Below are positions 1 to 6,739 of a DNA stretch of 6,848 nt, piece after piece. The position numbers and the translations under genes are program-made. The stretch's first letter is position 1. Each line of letters opens with the position of its first letter. Source of the DNA: Fusobacteriales bacterium (GTDB lineage Bacteria; Fusobacteriota; Fusobacteriia; Fusobacteriales; Leptotrichiaceae); NCBI GenBank assembly GCA_031285605.1, contig JAITVW010000309.1, positions 1 through 6,848 on the forward strand, read 5' to 3'. Below the pieces are notes generated by a model that had not been told where the DNA came from, searched no databases, and saw only the letters and a program-made list of their open reading frames with translations.

Positions 1-525
1 TTCCTGATTTTGTATAAGTTTTTTTATCTTAAAATATGATTTTTTAAGCTCTACGCCTGTAGAATTAAAAAGATATTCTACCAGTTCATTCTGCAATTCC
101 TGAAGTCTGCTGTTCAGATTTTTTATCGAATATAGTTCCAGAACTGCATTTATTACTACTCCGCGTCCTTTTCTGACCGTTTTTGTTTTTATTGATTTTA
201 TAAACTTCTGTGTTCCGAGATATTCTCTTACCAGATTATTTATAGTTTTATATGTTACTGTGATTTCACCGTTTTTACTTTTTATTACTTTATTTTCAGA
301 GTATTTCGTCAGTCTGTGGATAAAATATAAAACGAAAATTATCAGATATACTATTATCAACAGTATTAAAATTATAATTACCTGTGGATCGGATAAATCT
401 ATTCTTCGATATATCACTTCCAGATATCCAGTCTTCATAATTAAATCTGATAAACCCAGTCCTATTACAATAAGACTCCCGGAAATTATTGATAACCAAG
501 CCAAAAATACTAAAAATGTTGTCAT
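1..525 (-). CDS. amaP: AmaP-like alkaline shock response membrane anchor protein (3' end beyond window)
   Basis: The frame is open for 175 codons from an ATG at 523-525 to the window edge with no stop, so the C terminus is missing. The start is set by a near-perfect ribosome binding site (AAGGAGGT, plus positions 530-537) four bases upstream. The protein has two hydrophobic helices, about residues 3-24 and 48-69, separated by a short polar loop. A basic cytoplasmic-type region follows, with an Asp23-like core at about residues 86-165. Two membrane segments followed by an Asp23-like domain is the architecture of AmaP, which in staphylococci anchors Asp23 at the membrane. It lies 131 bases after an Asp23-family gene on the same strand, which supports the call. 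The partner is inferred to be the adjacent Asp23 protein. An in-frame ATG at 595-597 would add 24 residues but has no ribosome binding site. Confidence 0.85.
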   Translation of the reverse strand, partial: MTTFLVFLAWLSIISGSLIVIGLGLSDLIMKTGYLEVIYRRIDLSDPQVIIILILLIIVYLIIFVLYFIHRLTKYSENKVIKSKNGEITVTYKTINNLVREYLGTQKFIKSIKTKTVRKGRGVVINAVLELYSIKNLNSRLQELQNELVEYLFNSTGVELKKSYFKIKKLIQNQE

Positions 526-543
526 TTTTACCTCCTTACGAAT

Positions 544-584
544 GTCCGGTGCAGTAATCCGTACTTTTTCAGCCGGACGTGCAC
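544..584 (-). other. Paired inverted repeats in the amaP leader
   Basis: In the 131-base gap between asp23 and amaP, GTCCGG (573-578) is complementary to CCGGAC (544-549) on the minus strand. The adjacent GTGCA (580-584) is complementary to TGCAC (549-553). Because the order is A, B, A', B', the two pairings cross, so they could form a pseudoknot-like or two-state RNA fold; they share the base at 549. The element ends only seven bases before the amaP ribosome binding site, so a translational role is possible. The rest of the gap (585-656) is AT-rich; I see no strong promoter or terminator there. No known riboswitch class is recognised, and the pairing could be chance. Confidence 0.3.
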
Positions 585-656
585 TACACCAATTCATATT
601 CTGTTAAATAACAAAGCTCTTGACTCTGCCATATTTCGTTATCTTTAAGTCATTGT

Positions 657-1073
657 TTATAATTTACTTTCATCCACTATTTCTTCAGCATCCAAAGGTT
701 TTACTTCTGCATTTTCCAATTTTGATGCATCATCTTTAACTATTTTCTGAATATATACATTTACTTCCTGTACTTTCAGACCTGTCATTTCAGTTATTGC
801 CTTAACTACTCTTTTTTGTATTTCCCCGGCCAGCGCCGGAAGCTGAAATCCCATTTTTGCTATTACATAAAGATCTATTGTACATTCAGTTTCTCCCACT
901 TCTACCTCAATTCCTTTATTCCCGGAAGATGAAACAGATTTAAAAAATTTTGTAAATTCATTTTTCGGTTCCGAACCTGCCAAACTGTATACACCTTCCA
1001 CATCTGAAGCAACCGAACTCGCTATTGTAGCTACTACTTCCGAAGAAATGCTTATATTTCCTAAATCATTCAT
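657..1073 (-). CDS. Asp23/YqhY family protein
   Basis: This 138-residue protein belongs to the Asp23 (DUF322) family. It opens with NDLGNISISSEVVATIA, typical of the family, followed by SSVASDVEGVYSLAG. A central strand pair (about residues 53-75, containing IDLYVIAKMG) comes next, then an amphipathic helix leading to the conserved GLKVQEVNVYI ending near residue 107. The last 25 residues or so are an acidic tail. The ATG is preceded by AGGAGG (1081-1086) at seven bases, and the gene starts 18 bases after the accC stop, so it is cotranscribed with accBC. In B. subtilis the equivalent gene yqhY sits in the same place, and its deletion selects mutations in acetyl-CoA carboxylase genes; a similar role is inferred here. 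The downstream AmaP-like protein suggests it may also be held at the membrane. Confidence 0.93.
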   Translation of the reverse strand: MNDLGNISISSEVVATIASSVASDVEGVYSLAGSEPKNEFTKFFKSVSSSGNKGIEVEVGETECTIDLYVIAKMGFQLPALAGEIQKRVVKAITEMTGLKVQEVNVYIQKIVKDDASKLENAEVKPLDAEEIVDESKL

Positions 1074-1091
1074 ATTTGTTCCTCCTAAATT

Positions 1092-2438
1092 TTAATTATT
1101 AAAATGTGTTTCAATAAAGTTTGTAAATATATCTCCGCTTTCAAAATCCTCATTTTCAAGAACCATTAAATGAAAAGGTATTGTAGTATCTATTCCTTCA
1201 ATTATAAATTCTCCCAGAGCTCTTTTCATTCTTGTTACAGCTTCTTCTCTTGTATTACCCCATACCACCAGTTTTGCTATCATTGAGTCATATTGCGGAG
1301 GTATTTCATAGCCCTGATAAGAATGTGAATCCACTCTTACACCCACTCCTCCGGATGTTACATATTTTTCAAGAGTTCCCACCGAAGGAAGAAAATTATT
1401 TGCCGGATCTTCTGCATTTATTCTGCATTCTATTGCATGTCCTTTTATGTGTATATCTTTTTGTGCAAAGCTTAATTTTTCACCGGCTGCTACTCTGATT
1501 TGCTCTTTTATCAGATCTACGCCTGTTATTTCTTCTGAAATTGTATGTTCTACCTGTATTCTTGTATTCATCTCCATAAAATAGAAATTTCCGCTTTTAT
1601 CTACAAGAAATTCCAATGTTCCCACACTGTCATATTTTATTCCTTTAGCAAGCGCCACAGCTGTTTTTCCCATTTTTTCTCTTATACTTTTGTTTATTCC
1701 TGCAGAAGGCGCCTCCTCTATAAGCTTTTGATGTCTTCTTTGTATAGAACAGTCTCTTTCTCCAAGATGAACTACATTTCCAAATTTATCTCCGATTATC
1801 TGAATTTCCACATGTCTTGGCTCTTCCACGTATTTTTCTATATATACATCCGGATTTCCAAATGCTGCCTGTGCTTCTGTCTGTGCGGCCACCATATTTT
1901 CTTCCAGTTCTTTTTCGTTTCTTGCTATTCTCATCCCTTTTCCGCCTCCGCCGGCAGTTGCTTTTATAATAACAGGATAAGTTATTTCTTTTTTGGCAAG
2001 AATCCTTGCCGCTTTTATATCTTTTATTATTCCGTCAGATCCTTTAGTAATAGGGACTTTATGTGCAATTGCAGTGGCTCTGGCAGTTGCCTTGTCTCCC
2101 ATTTGACTGATAATTTCAGGACTTGGTCCTATAAATACTATATTATTTTCGGCACATATTTTTGCGAATCCTGCATTTTCTGAAAGAAATCCGTATCCCG
2201 GATGTATTCCTTCAGCTTCTGTTACAAGTGCGGCTGAAATTATATTCGGTATTTTCAGATATGATTCTGACGCACTTGCAGGCCCTATACATACAGCCTC
2301 ATCAGCAAGTTTCACATGTAATGATTCTTTATCTGCCTCTGAATATACTGCTACTGTCTTAATACCAAGCTCTCTAGCTGCCCTGATAACCCTAACAGCA
2401 ATTTCTCCCCTATTGGCAACTAATATTTTTTTAAACAT
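1092..2438 (-). CDS. accC: Acetyl-CoA carboxylase, biotin carboxylase subunit
   Basis: This protein of 448 residues has the usual length for AccC, which carboxylates biotin on its carrier protein using ATP and bicarbonate, the first half-reaction of malonyl-CoA synthesis. The N-terminal domain opens with [18 protein letters not shown]. The ATP-grasp domain follows, with K116, K159, the glycine-rich loop GGGGKG (163-168), H209, K238 and E276. The active site [10 protein letters not shown] spans 289-298, giving E289, N291, R293 and E297, and R339 lies in ECRINAEDP. These match the E. coli catalytic residues with an offset of at most one, so the enzyme appears fully functional. The start has AGGAGG (2443-2448) four bases upstream. 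It lies 14 bases after accB and 18 before the Asp23 gene, within one operon. Its adjacent carrier lacks the biotin lysine, so its real substrate protein must be supplied from elsewhere. Confidence 0.98.
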   Translation of the reverse strand: MFKKILVANRGEIAVRVIRAARELGIKTVAVYSEADKESLHVKLADEAVCIGPASASESYLKIPNIISAALVTEAEGIHPGYGFLSENAGFAKICAENNIVFIGPSPEIISQMGDKATARATAIAHKVPITKGSDGIIKDIKAARILAKKEITYPVIIKATAGGGGKGMRIARNEKELEENMVAAQTEAQAAFGNPDVYIEKYVEEPRHVEIQIIGDKFGNVVHLGERDCSIQRRHQKLIEEAPSAGINKSIREKMGKTAVALAKGIKYDSVGTLEFLVDKSGNFYFMEMNTRIQVEHTISEEITGVDLIKEQIRVAAGEKLSFAQKDIHIKGHAIECRINAEDPANNFLPSVGTLEKYVTSGGVGVRVDSHSYQGYEIPPQYDSMIAKLVVWGNTREEAVTRMKRALGEFIIEGIDTTIPFHLMVLENEDFESGDIFTNFIETHFNN

Positions 2439-2452
2439 TTTTCCTCCTAATA

Positions 2453-2848
2453 TTATTCACTTATCTCAATCTCAAATAAATTTTTCCCGTAATCTACGAT
2501 TGATTGATCTGCCACGAATATTTCCGTAAGTATCCCGCTCACAGGAGCTTTTACATCGGTTGCTACCCCTATAGCTTCTATTATGGCAAGTTTCACACCC
2601 TCTTTTACTTCCATTTCTTTTTCAATATTTAAAAATTTAATTTTCCCAACATTTTTAGATTTTACAATTTCTTTTGCCGGTTCAGGCTCTTCAATAAAAA
2701 CTATTTTTTCCTGAACACTCTGGAAATTAGTATTCGGACTCTTGGTATTCTTCAAATGCAGCTTTTCTGCCCCGATATTTACCTTAATTTCACCCAAGTC
2801 TTCTTCCTTTATAAGTTTCATTAACTCCTTTATTTCTTTTAATTCCAT
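2453..2848 (-). CDS. accB: AccB-like biotin carrier domain protein lacking the biotinyl lysine
   Basis: This 131-residue protein has AccB architecture. Residues 1-34 form the conserved N-terminal helix-strand region ([15 protein letters not shown], then [13 protein letters not shown]). A short linker follows (35-65), then a C-terminal biotinyl/lipoyl-type barrel (66-131) with [23 protein letters not shown] and [11 protein letters not shown]. At the hairpin turn the family has EAMKM, whose lysine is biotinylated; here residues 91-95 read EAIGV, with Gly94 (GGG codon, 2567-2569) in place of lysine. Flanking residues stay in frame and conserved, so a frameshift does not explain the loss. The linker and entry strand are also reduced: VGKIKF replaces the usual VGTFY with its following proline-rich segment. 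By family knowledge this protein cannot carry biotin or CO2. It may bind AccC through its intact N terminus as a regulator or scaffold (inference). AGGAGG lies at 2853-2858, and a good promoter lies just upstream. Confidence 0.92.
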   Translation of the reverse strand: MELKEIKELMKLIKEEDLGEIKVNIGAEKLHLKNTKSPNTNFQSVQEKIVFIEEPEPAKEIVKSKNVGKIKFLNIEKEMEVKEGVKLAIIEAIGVATDVKAPVSGILTEIFVADQSIVDYGKNLFEIEISE

Positions 2849-2876
2849 TTTTCCTCCTGCAAAAAATCTTTATATA

Positions 2877-2905
2877 ATTTTATCACACAGTTGTTCTTTT
2901 TGCAA
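2877..2905 (-). promoter_or_regulatory. Sigma-70-type promoter of the accB-accC-asp23 operon
   Basis: Read on the minus strand there is a -35 box TTGCAA (2900-2905), a spacer of exactly 17 bases, and a -10 box TAAAAT (2877-2882). A TG one base upstream of the -10 box makes it an extended -10. Transcription would start near 2868-2872, leaving a leader of only about 20-25 bases that includes the AGGAGG of accB. This arrangement indicates the acc operon is transcribed separately from dnaE and leaves little room for leader-based control. Confidence 0.75.
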
Positions 2906-2917
2906 TCTAATAGTTAC

Positions 2918-2942
2918 AGACAGCTTAAAGAGCTGTTTTTTT
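2918..2942 (+). terminator. Intrinsic terminator reading along the plus strand
   Basis: On the plus strand ACAGCT (2920-2925), a five-base loop and AGCTGT (2931-2936) form a perfect six-pair stem, extendable by a G-U and an A-U pair. It runs directly into seven T residues (2936-2942). In the minus orientation the hairpin is followed by CTGTAAC rather than a T run, so it should not stop dnaE transcripts efficiently. There is no plus-strand gene upstream for it to serve, so it may block antisense transcription coming from the acc side, or be a relic. Confidence 0.5.
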
Positions 2943-2989
2943 CATAATCAGAATTTTTTAATTTTATTGTAAATTTTATCTTGCATAAA

Positions 2990-3099
2990 CTATAAAATAC
3001 CTGAAACCATTAATGCCAAAACTTCTGCATTCATTCCTCCGGTTTCAGTATAAGCATATAAGCCGGAACATCGCTGATCCCTTCTGCAAAAGTATCACT
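2990..3099 (-). pseudogene. Possible gene remnant downstream of dnaE
   Basis: Directly after the dnaE stop, two overlapping minus-strand frames read like protein, but neither has a proper start. The first (3099-3031) gives DTFAEGISDVPAYMLILKPEE and then a stop. The second, in the dnaE frame after TAG TGA, reads YTETGGMNAEVLALMVSGIL and ends at TAG 2990-2992. A single one-base shift would join them into a sensible stretch of about 35 residues. The balanced amino acid content differs from the Lys/Asn/Ile-rich reading expected of AT-rich non-coding DNA. I do not recognise the family. It could be the decayed tail of a lost gene. A 14-codon reading from the ATG after GGAGGA is possible, but its ribosome binding site touches the start codon. 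Chance is not excluded. Confidence 0.3.
3001..3048 (-). terminator. Candidate hairpin terminator of dnaE
   Basis: On the minus strand CTGAAACC (3041-3048) pairs perfectly with GGTTTCAG (3001-3008). Inside that loop AATGC (3027-3031) pairs with GCATT (3012-3016). The sequence after the stem is GTATTTTAT, a broken and weak T run. It is the only hairpin in the dnaE-accB gap that could end dnaE transcripts in the right direction. The long interior loop and poor T tract make this a weak terminator call, and it overlaps the possible gene remnant. Confidence 0.3.
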
Positions 3100-6000
3100 A
3101 TTTTATTTTTATCTTTTTATAACTGAATAATTGTGAAAGTTCCTCTATAAATTTTGCCGTAATGCTTACTCTGTATTTCTCGCTTAGTTTTATTATCTCT
3201 TTTTTACCGGCTTCATTTACTGCAAAATATACCTGATTTAGTCCTTTATTTTTTGTTATGACTTTTTTCATCTGAACCATTTGTCCTTTTGTTTCTTCAT
3301 CTATCAGTATATACAGTTTCAGTCTGTGATTTTCGTCTATATCTTTCAGTGAACTTATATTTGTCATATGAATATTAAGCCTGCCGCTGTTATCGGAAGA
3401 TACCGTACCTTCTACTATTACTGCATTCCCGTCAAATATTTCATGGCCGAAATTTATGTAATCCCTTGGGAAACAAACTACTTCCGCCTTTGTACCGTAA
3501 TCCTCCGTAAAGAATCTTGCCATTGGTTCCCCGGTTTTCTTTGTGATCATTTTTTTTATATCTTTTACAAGACCTATTACCCGCACTCTTTTCCCCTGTT
3601 TTAGACTGTCCATGCGTGTTTTATCTATTGTTCTCATAAGAAGTTTATAATTATCAAGAGGATGCTTTGAAAGATAAACTCCCAAAAATTCTTTTTCCTT
3701 TTCCAAAAGAATACTTTCACTGTATTCTTCGGATTTTTCCATTGAAAACAAACCTATTTTCTGAGATTTCCCCCCAAATAATATCATCTGAAGATCCTCT
3801 TCGGAATTGAATTTTTTATCACACCATTCCAAAACCTTATCTATTGATGAAAACATCTCTTTTCTGTTATTGTGTATTTTATCAAGACTTCCGGAAAATA
3901 CAAATGCTTCCAGCTGTTTTTTATTCAATCCTTCTTTTTTCAGATTATATACAAAATCTTCATAAGAATCAAATTTTTCATTCTTTCTCACTTCTATTAC
4001 TTTCTTTACTATATTTATTCCTACATGCTTTATTGCCAGAAGTCCGAAACGTATTCCGTCTTTTTCTGCAAGAAACTCATATGCTGACAAATTAACATCC
4101 GGAAGAAGAACTCTTACTCCTTTATCTCTTGCCTCATTTATAAACAGTGAAAGCCTGTCTATATTATACATTTCCGTAGACATCGTTGCAGCAAAAAATT
4201 CTTTAAAATAATTGGTTTTCAAATATGCCGTCCAGTAAGCTACCAGAGCATAAGCCACCGAGTGTGACTTTGGAAATCCATATCCCGAGAATTTATCTAT
4301 AAGGTTAAATATCTCTTCAGCCTTGTCAGGAGTAATATTATTTTCTACCGCCCTTTTTATAAATACTTCTCTGTTCTGCGCCATTAATTCCGGAATTTTT
4401 TTACCCATTGCACGCCGGAGACTGTCTCCTTCACCCATTGTATAATTAGCAAGTACATTCACTATTTTTAATACCTGTTCCTGATAAAGTATAACTCCGT
4501 ATGTTTCGCTCAATATATCTATTAAAGCTTCATGAGGATACTTTATTGCGGCACCTTCATTCTTGCTCGCTATAAAATCGTCGACCATTCCGCTCCGCAG
4601 AGGTCCCGGTCTATACAGAGCCAAAAGCGCCACTATATCTTCAAACTTTTCTATTTTCATCTTTTGCATAAGTCTTCTTATCCCAATGGATTCACACTGG
4701 AAAACTCCGAGTGTATCCCCTGCACTGAGCATTTTGTATGTTTCTTCATCATCAAGAGGTATATCGTCCGGTACCATGACTTTTCCCTGTGTTATTTTTA
4801 TATTTTCCATTGTTTTTCTGAGGATAGTCAGGTTTTTCAGTCCGAGAAAGTCCATCTTGAGTATTCCCAAATCTTCCAGTTCTTTCATCTGATACTGCGT
4901 AGACAGAAAAGAAGCCCGCCCATCTGAATAAGTAGGAATTTCATCATCCAGAACATCTTTGGAAATAACCATACCCGCCGCATGAACCGAAGCATGTCTT
5001 ACTTTTCCCTCCAGCTTCAGAGAGTAATCTATCATATCTCTTACTTCATTGTCACTGTTATAAAGAGTTTTTAATTCACGTACATTCTTTACGGCATCTT
5101 CCAGCTCGGAAAAATGCGGTATTAATTTTGCCACTTTATCTACTTTTTTCAGATTAATATCAAGGACTCTTCCTACATCCCTGATTGCTGCCCTTGCTTT
5201 CAGAGTCCCGAATGTGATTATATGCGCTACCTTTTCATGTCCGTATTTTTTTACTACATAATCTATTACTTCTTCTCTTTGTTCCTGATCAAAATCTATA
5301 TCTATATCAGGCATTGAAATTCTTTCAGGATTCAAAAAACGTTCAAAAATCAGATTATACTTTATAGGATCGATCTCAGTTATATTCAGGGCATATGAAA
5401 CAATGCTCCCTGCTGATGATCCTCTTCCCGGTCCTACATAAATACCGTTATCCTTTGCATATTTTATAAAATCCCATACTATTATAAAGTACCCGTTGTA
5501 TCCCATTTTATTTATTATATCAAGTTCGTACTCTGCTCTTTCTGTTATTTTTTCCTCCAAAGGATTACCGTATTTCTTTTTCAATCCGTCATATACCAGC
5601 TCTCTGATATACCCTGCCTCACTTTTTCCCTCGGGAAGATTATATTCGGGAAATTTGAATTTATCAAATTCAAAGCTTACATTACATCCTCTTGCTATTT
5701 TCACACTATTTTCAATCGCTTTTTCATATCCTGAAAAATTTTCCTTCATCTGTTCCGCCGATTTCAGATAAAGATCATTATACTTTAACTCTGTATTTTC
5801 AGAATTTATTTTAGTTCCGTCCTTTATCGAAATCATTATTTTCTGAAGGACACTGTCACCGAAATTAGCATAATATATGTCGTTGGCAGCCACATATCCC
5901 GCATTGCATTCTTCTGCCATCTCTATGTACAGCTTTACTTTGTCTCTCAACTTTTCAGCGGCAGGCACTTCCACATAAAAATATTCTCCGAAATCCTGTA

Positions 6001-6466
6001 CAAGCTTCGTTATTATATTTTTAAATTCACTGTATTTATATGTCAGTACAGATTCAGTAAGCTCGCTGTTTATTCCTCCGGAAAGTATAAACAGACCTTC
6101 GGAATATTTTTTTAATTCCTCGTATCTGATTTTATTTCTGCTTCTGTTAAATCTGCTGAATGACAGTGATGAAAGCTTACACAGATTCTTATAGCCTGTC
6201 TGGTTCCTCGCAAGTAAAGTAAGTGAATATTCTCCTTCGGAAAAAAAACCATCCATAAATATTTCAAGACCGATTATGGGCTTTATTCCCTTTTTTAATG
6301 CCTTTTCATAAAATTCGACCACGCCGAACATAGCTGTGTCAGTCACGGCTAATTGTTTTATATCCAGTTTTTTCGCCCTGTCCAGATATTCTTCTATTTT
6401 GCCTACACCCTCCAGAAGTGAATACTCTGTATGCAGTTTCAAATGTACAAACTCTTCTCTCATCAT
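3098..6466 (-). CDS. dnaE: DNA polymerase III subunit alpha (DnaE)
   Basis: This 1,122-residue replicative polymerase is full length, close in size to B. subtilis DnaE. The order is a PHP domain (about 6-220); a palm with PGRGSSAGS (346-354) and the catalytic aspartates of PDIDIDF (D387, D389) and MDFLGL (D539); fingers with YQEQVL (661-666) and GYGFPKSHSVAYAL (728-741); a helix-hairpin-helix region near 790-860; a probable beta-clamp peptide QKIGLF (902-907); and an OB fold (about 958-1040). The PHP site is degenerate: HLKLH has K10 where a metal-binding histidine is usual, T44 replaces the histidine of TDH, and Y198 replaces that of NDVHY. Intrinsic PHP exonuclease activity is therefore unlikely, as in E. 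coli and B. subtilis DnaE, and proofreading must come from another protein. Many fusobacteria also have PolC, in which case this enzyme would be the primer-extending partner (inference). It starts 12 bases after the preceding open frame. Confidence 0.98.
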   Translation of the reverse strand: MMREEFVHLKLHTEYSLLEGVGKIEEYLDRAKKLDIKQLAVTDTAMFGVVEFYEKALKKGIKPIIGLEIFMDGFFSEGEYSLTLLARNQTGYKNLCKLSSLSFSRFNRSRNKIRYEELKKYSEGLFILSGGINSELTESVLTYKYSEFKNIITKLVQDFGEYFYVEVPAAEKLRDKVKLYIEMAEECNAGYVAANDIYYANFGDSVLQKIMISIKDGTKINSENTELKYNDLYLKSAEQMKENFSGYEKAIENSVKIARGCNVSFEFDKFKFPEYNLPEGKSEAGYIRELVYDGLKKKYGNPLEEKITERAEYELDIINKMGYNGYFIIVWDFIKYAKDNGIYVGPGRGSSAGSIVSYALNITEIDPIKYNLIFERFLNPERISMPDIDIDFDQEQREEVIDYVVKKYGHEKVAHIITFGTLKARAAIRDVGRVLDINLKKVDKVAKLIPHFSELEDAVKNVRELKTLYNSDNEVRDMIDYSLKLEGKVRHASVHAAGMVISKDVLDDEIPTYSDGRASFLSTQYQMKELEDLGILKMDFLGLKNLTILRKTMENIKITQGKVMVPDDIPLDDEETYKMLSAGDTLGVFQCESIGIRRLMQKMKIEKFEDIVALLALYRPGPLRSGMVDDFIASKNEGAAIKYPHEALIDILSETYGVILYQEQVLKIVNVLANYTMGEGDSLRRAMGKKIPELMAQNREVFIKRAVENNITPDKAEEIFNLIDKFSGYGFPKSHSVAYALVAYWTAYLKTNYFKEFFAATMSTEMYNIDRLSLFINEARDKGVRVLLPDVNLSAYEFLAEKDGIRFGLLAIKHVGINIVKKVIEVRKNEKFDSYEDFVYNLKKEGLNKKQLEAFVFSGSLDKIHNNRKEMFSSIDKVLEWCDKKFNSEEDLQMILFGGKSQKIGLFSMEKSEEYSESILLEKEKEFLGVYLSKHPLDNYKLLMRTIDKTRMDSLKQGKRVRVIGLVKDIKKMITKKTGEPMARFFTEDYGTKAEVVCFPRDYINFGHEIFDGNAVIVEGTVSSDNSGRLNIHMTNISSLKDIDENHRLKLYILIDEETKGQMVQMKKVITKNKGLNQVYFAVNEAGKKEIIKLSEKYRVSITAKFIEELSQLFSYKKIKIK

Positions 6467-6470
6467 CCAA

Positions 6471-6475
6471 TCACC
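6471..6475 (-). promoter_or_regulatory. Ribosome binding site of dnaE; two possible starts
   Basis: The minus strand reads GGTGATTGG followed by ATGATG. The Shine-Dalgarno core GGTGA (6471-6475) lies four bases before the first ATG (6464-6466) and seven before the second (6461-6463). The second spacing is closer to optimal, so the protein may begin at Met2. This site is weaker than the AGGAGG sites of the acc operon. Confidence 0.5.
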
Positions 6476-6478
6476 AAT

Positions 6479-6715
6479 TTAGATTAATTTTTCCAAAATT
6501 TGCGCTACTCCGTCTTTATTATTAGCCGCCGTAATTTTTTCCTTATCGGATACTTCTTTCAGATTTTCAAATGAAGTATATTTTTTAAAACGAAAAATCC
6601 AAATTAACCGGTGACTTTCAATACCAAAATACCTGCACTTACCAAATATACACTTAACCCGTAAAACATCCGGCAGTCTGTACCCTGTTATCTCTGTCTT
6701 ATTTTCAATTTTCAA
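6479..6715 (-). CDS. Hypothetical 78-residue protein between era and dnaE, possibly a gene remnant
   Basis: The only start codon giving this length is TTG (6713-6715), and no Shine-Dalgarno sequence precedes it. The frame continues upstream without interruption to the era stop codon and is the same frame as era, so the true start, if any, is unclear. The first half is rich in aromatic and basic residues (ITGYRLPDVL, GKCRYFGIES, IWIFRFKKYTSF) and the second half is charged (NLKEVSDKEKITAANNKDG, then a short helix VAQILEKLI). No signal peptide, membrane helix or catalytic motif is apparent. The pattern of aromatic strands ending in a helix loosely resembles the C-terminal part of bacterial PH-like domains, but this is weak. 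It sits 24 bases after era and 12 before dnaE, so it would be cotranscribed. It may be a small real gene or the 3' remainder of one. Confidence 0.4.
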   Translation of the reverse strand: MKIENKTEITGYRLPDVLRVKCIFGKCRYFGIESHRLIWIFRFKKYTSFENLKEVSDKEKITAANNKDGVAQILEKLI

Positions 6716-6739
6716 AATGCCGATAAAGTACTGTAAATC

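Noticed and set aside
296..499. 67-codon minus-strand frame overlapping amaP
   Set aside because: It is an out-of-frame reading of the amaP coding sequence with no ribosome binding site; the amaP frame gives two membrane helices and a family match.
526..597. N-terminal extension of AmaP by 24 codons from an in-frame ATG at 595-597
   Set aside because: It has no ribosome binding site, whereas the ATG at 523-525 has AAGGAGGT four bases upstream and places the first membrane helix at the usual position.
620..650. Plus-strand TTGACT as a -35 box in the asp23-amaP gap
   Set aside because: No acceptable -10 box follows at 16-18 bases, and no plus-strand gene lies downstream.
1545..2183. 212-codon plus-strand open frame
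   Set aside because: It is antisense to accC, which has full family conservation on the minus strand. The translation is a low-complexity Phe/Tyr/Ser/Cys-rich product typical of a shadow frame.
2453..2848. Frameshift or sequencing indel as the cause of the missing AccB lysine
   Set aside because: Residues on both sides of the EAIGV segment match the family in one continuous frame, so only substitutions, not indels, can account for it.
3020..3039. GGAGGA followed by ATG as a start for a 14-codon gene
   Set aside because: The purine-rich motif abuts the ATG with no spacing, and the peptide is too short to support; treated as part of the possible remnant.
3013..3126. 38-codon plus-strand frame starting at ATG 3013
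   Set aside because: It has no ribosome binding site, overlaps the dnaE 3' end antisense, and shows no recognisable features.
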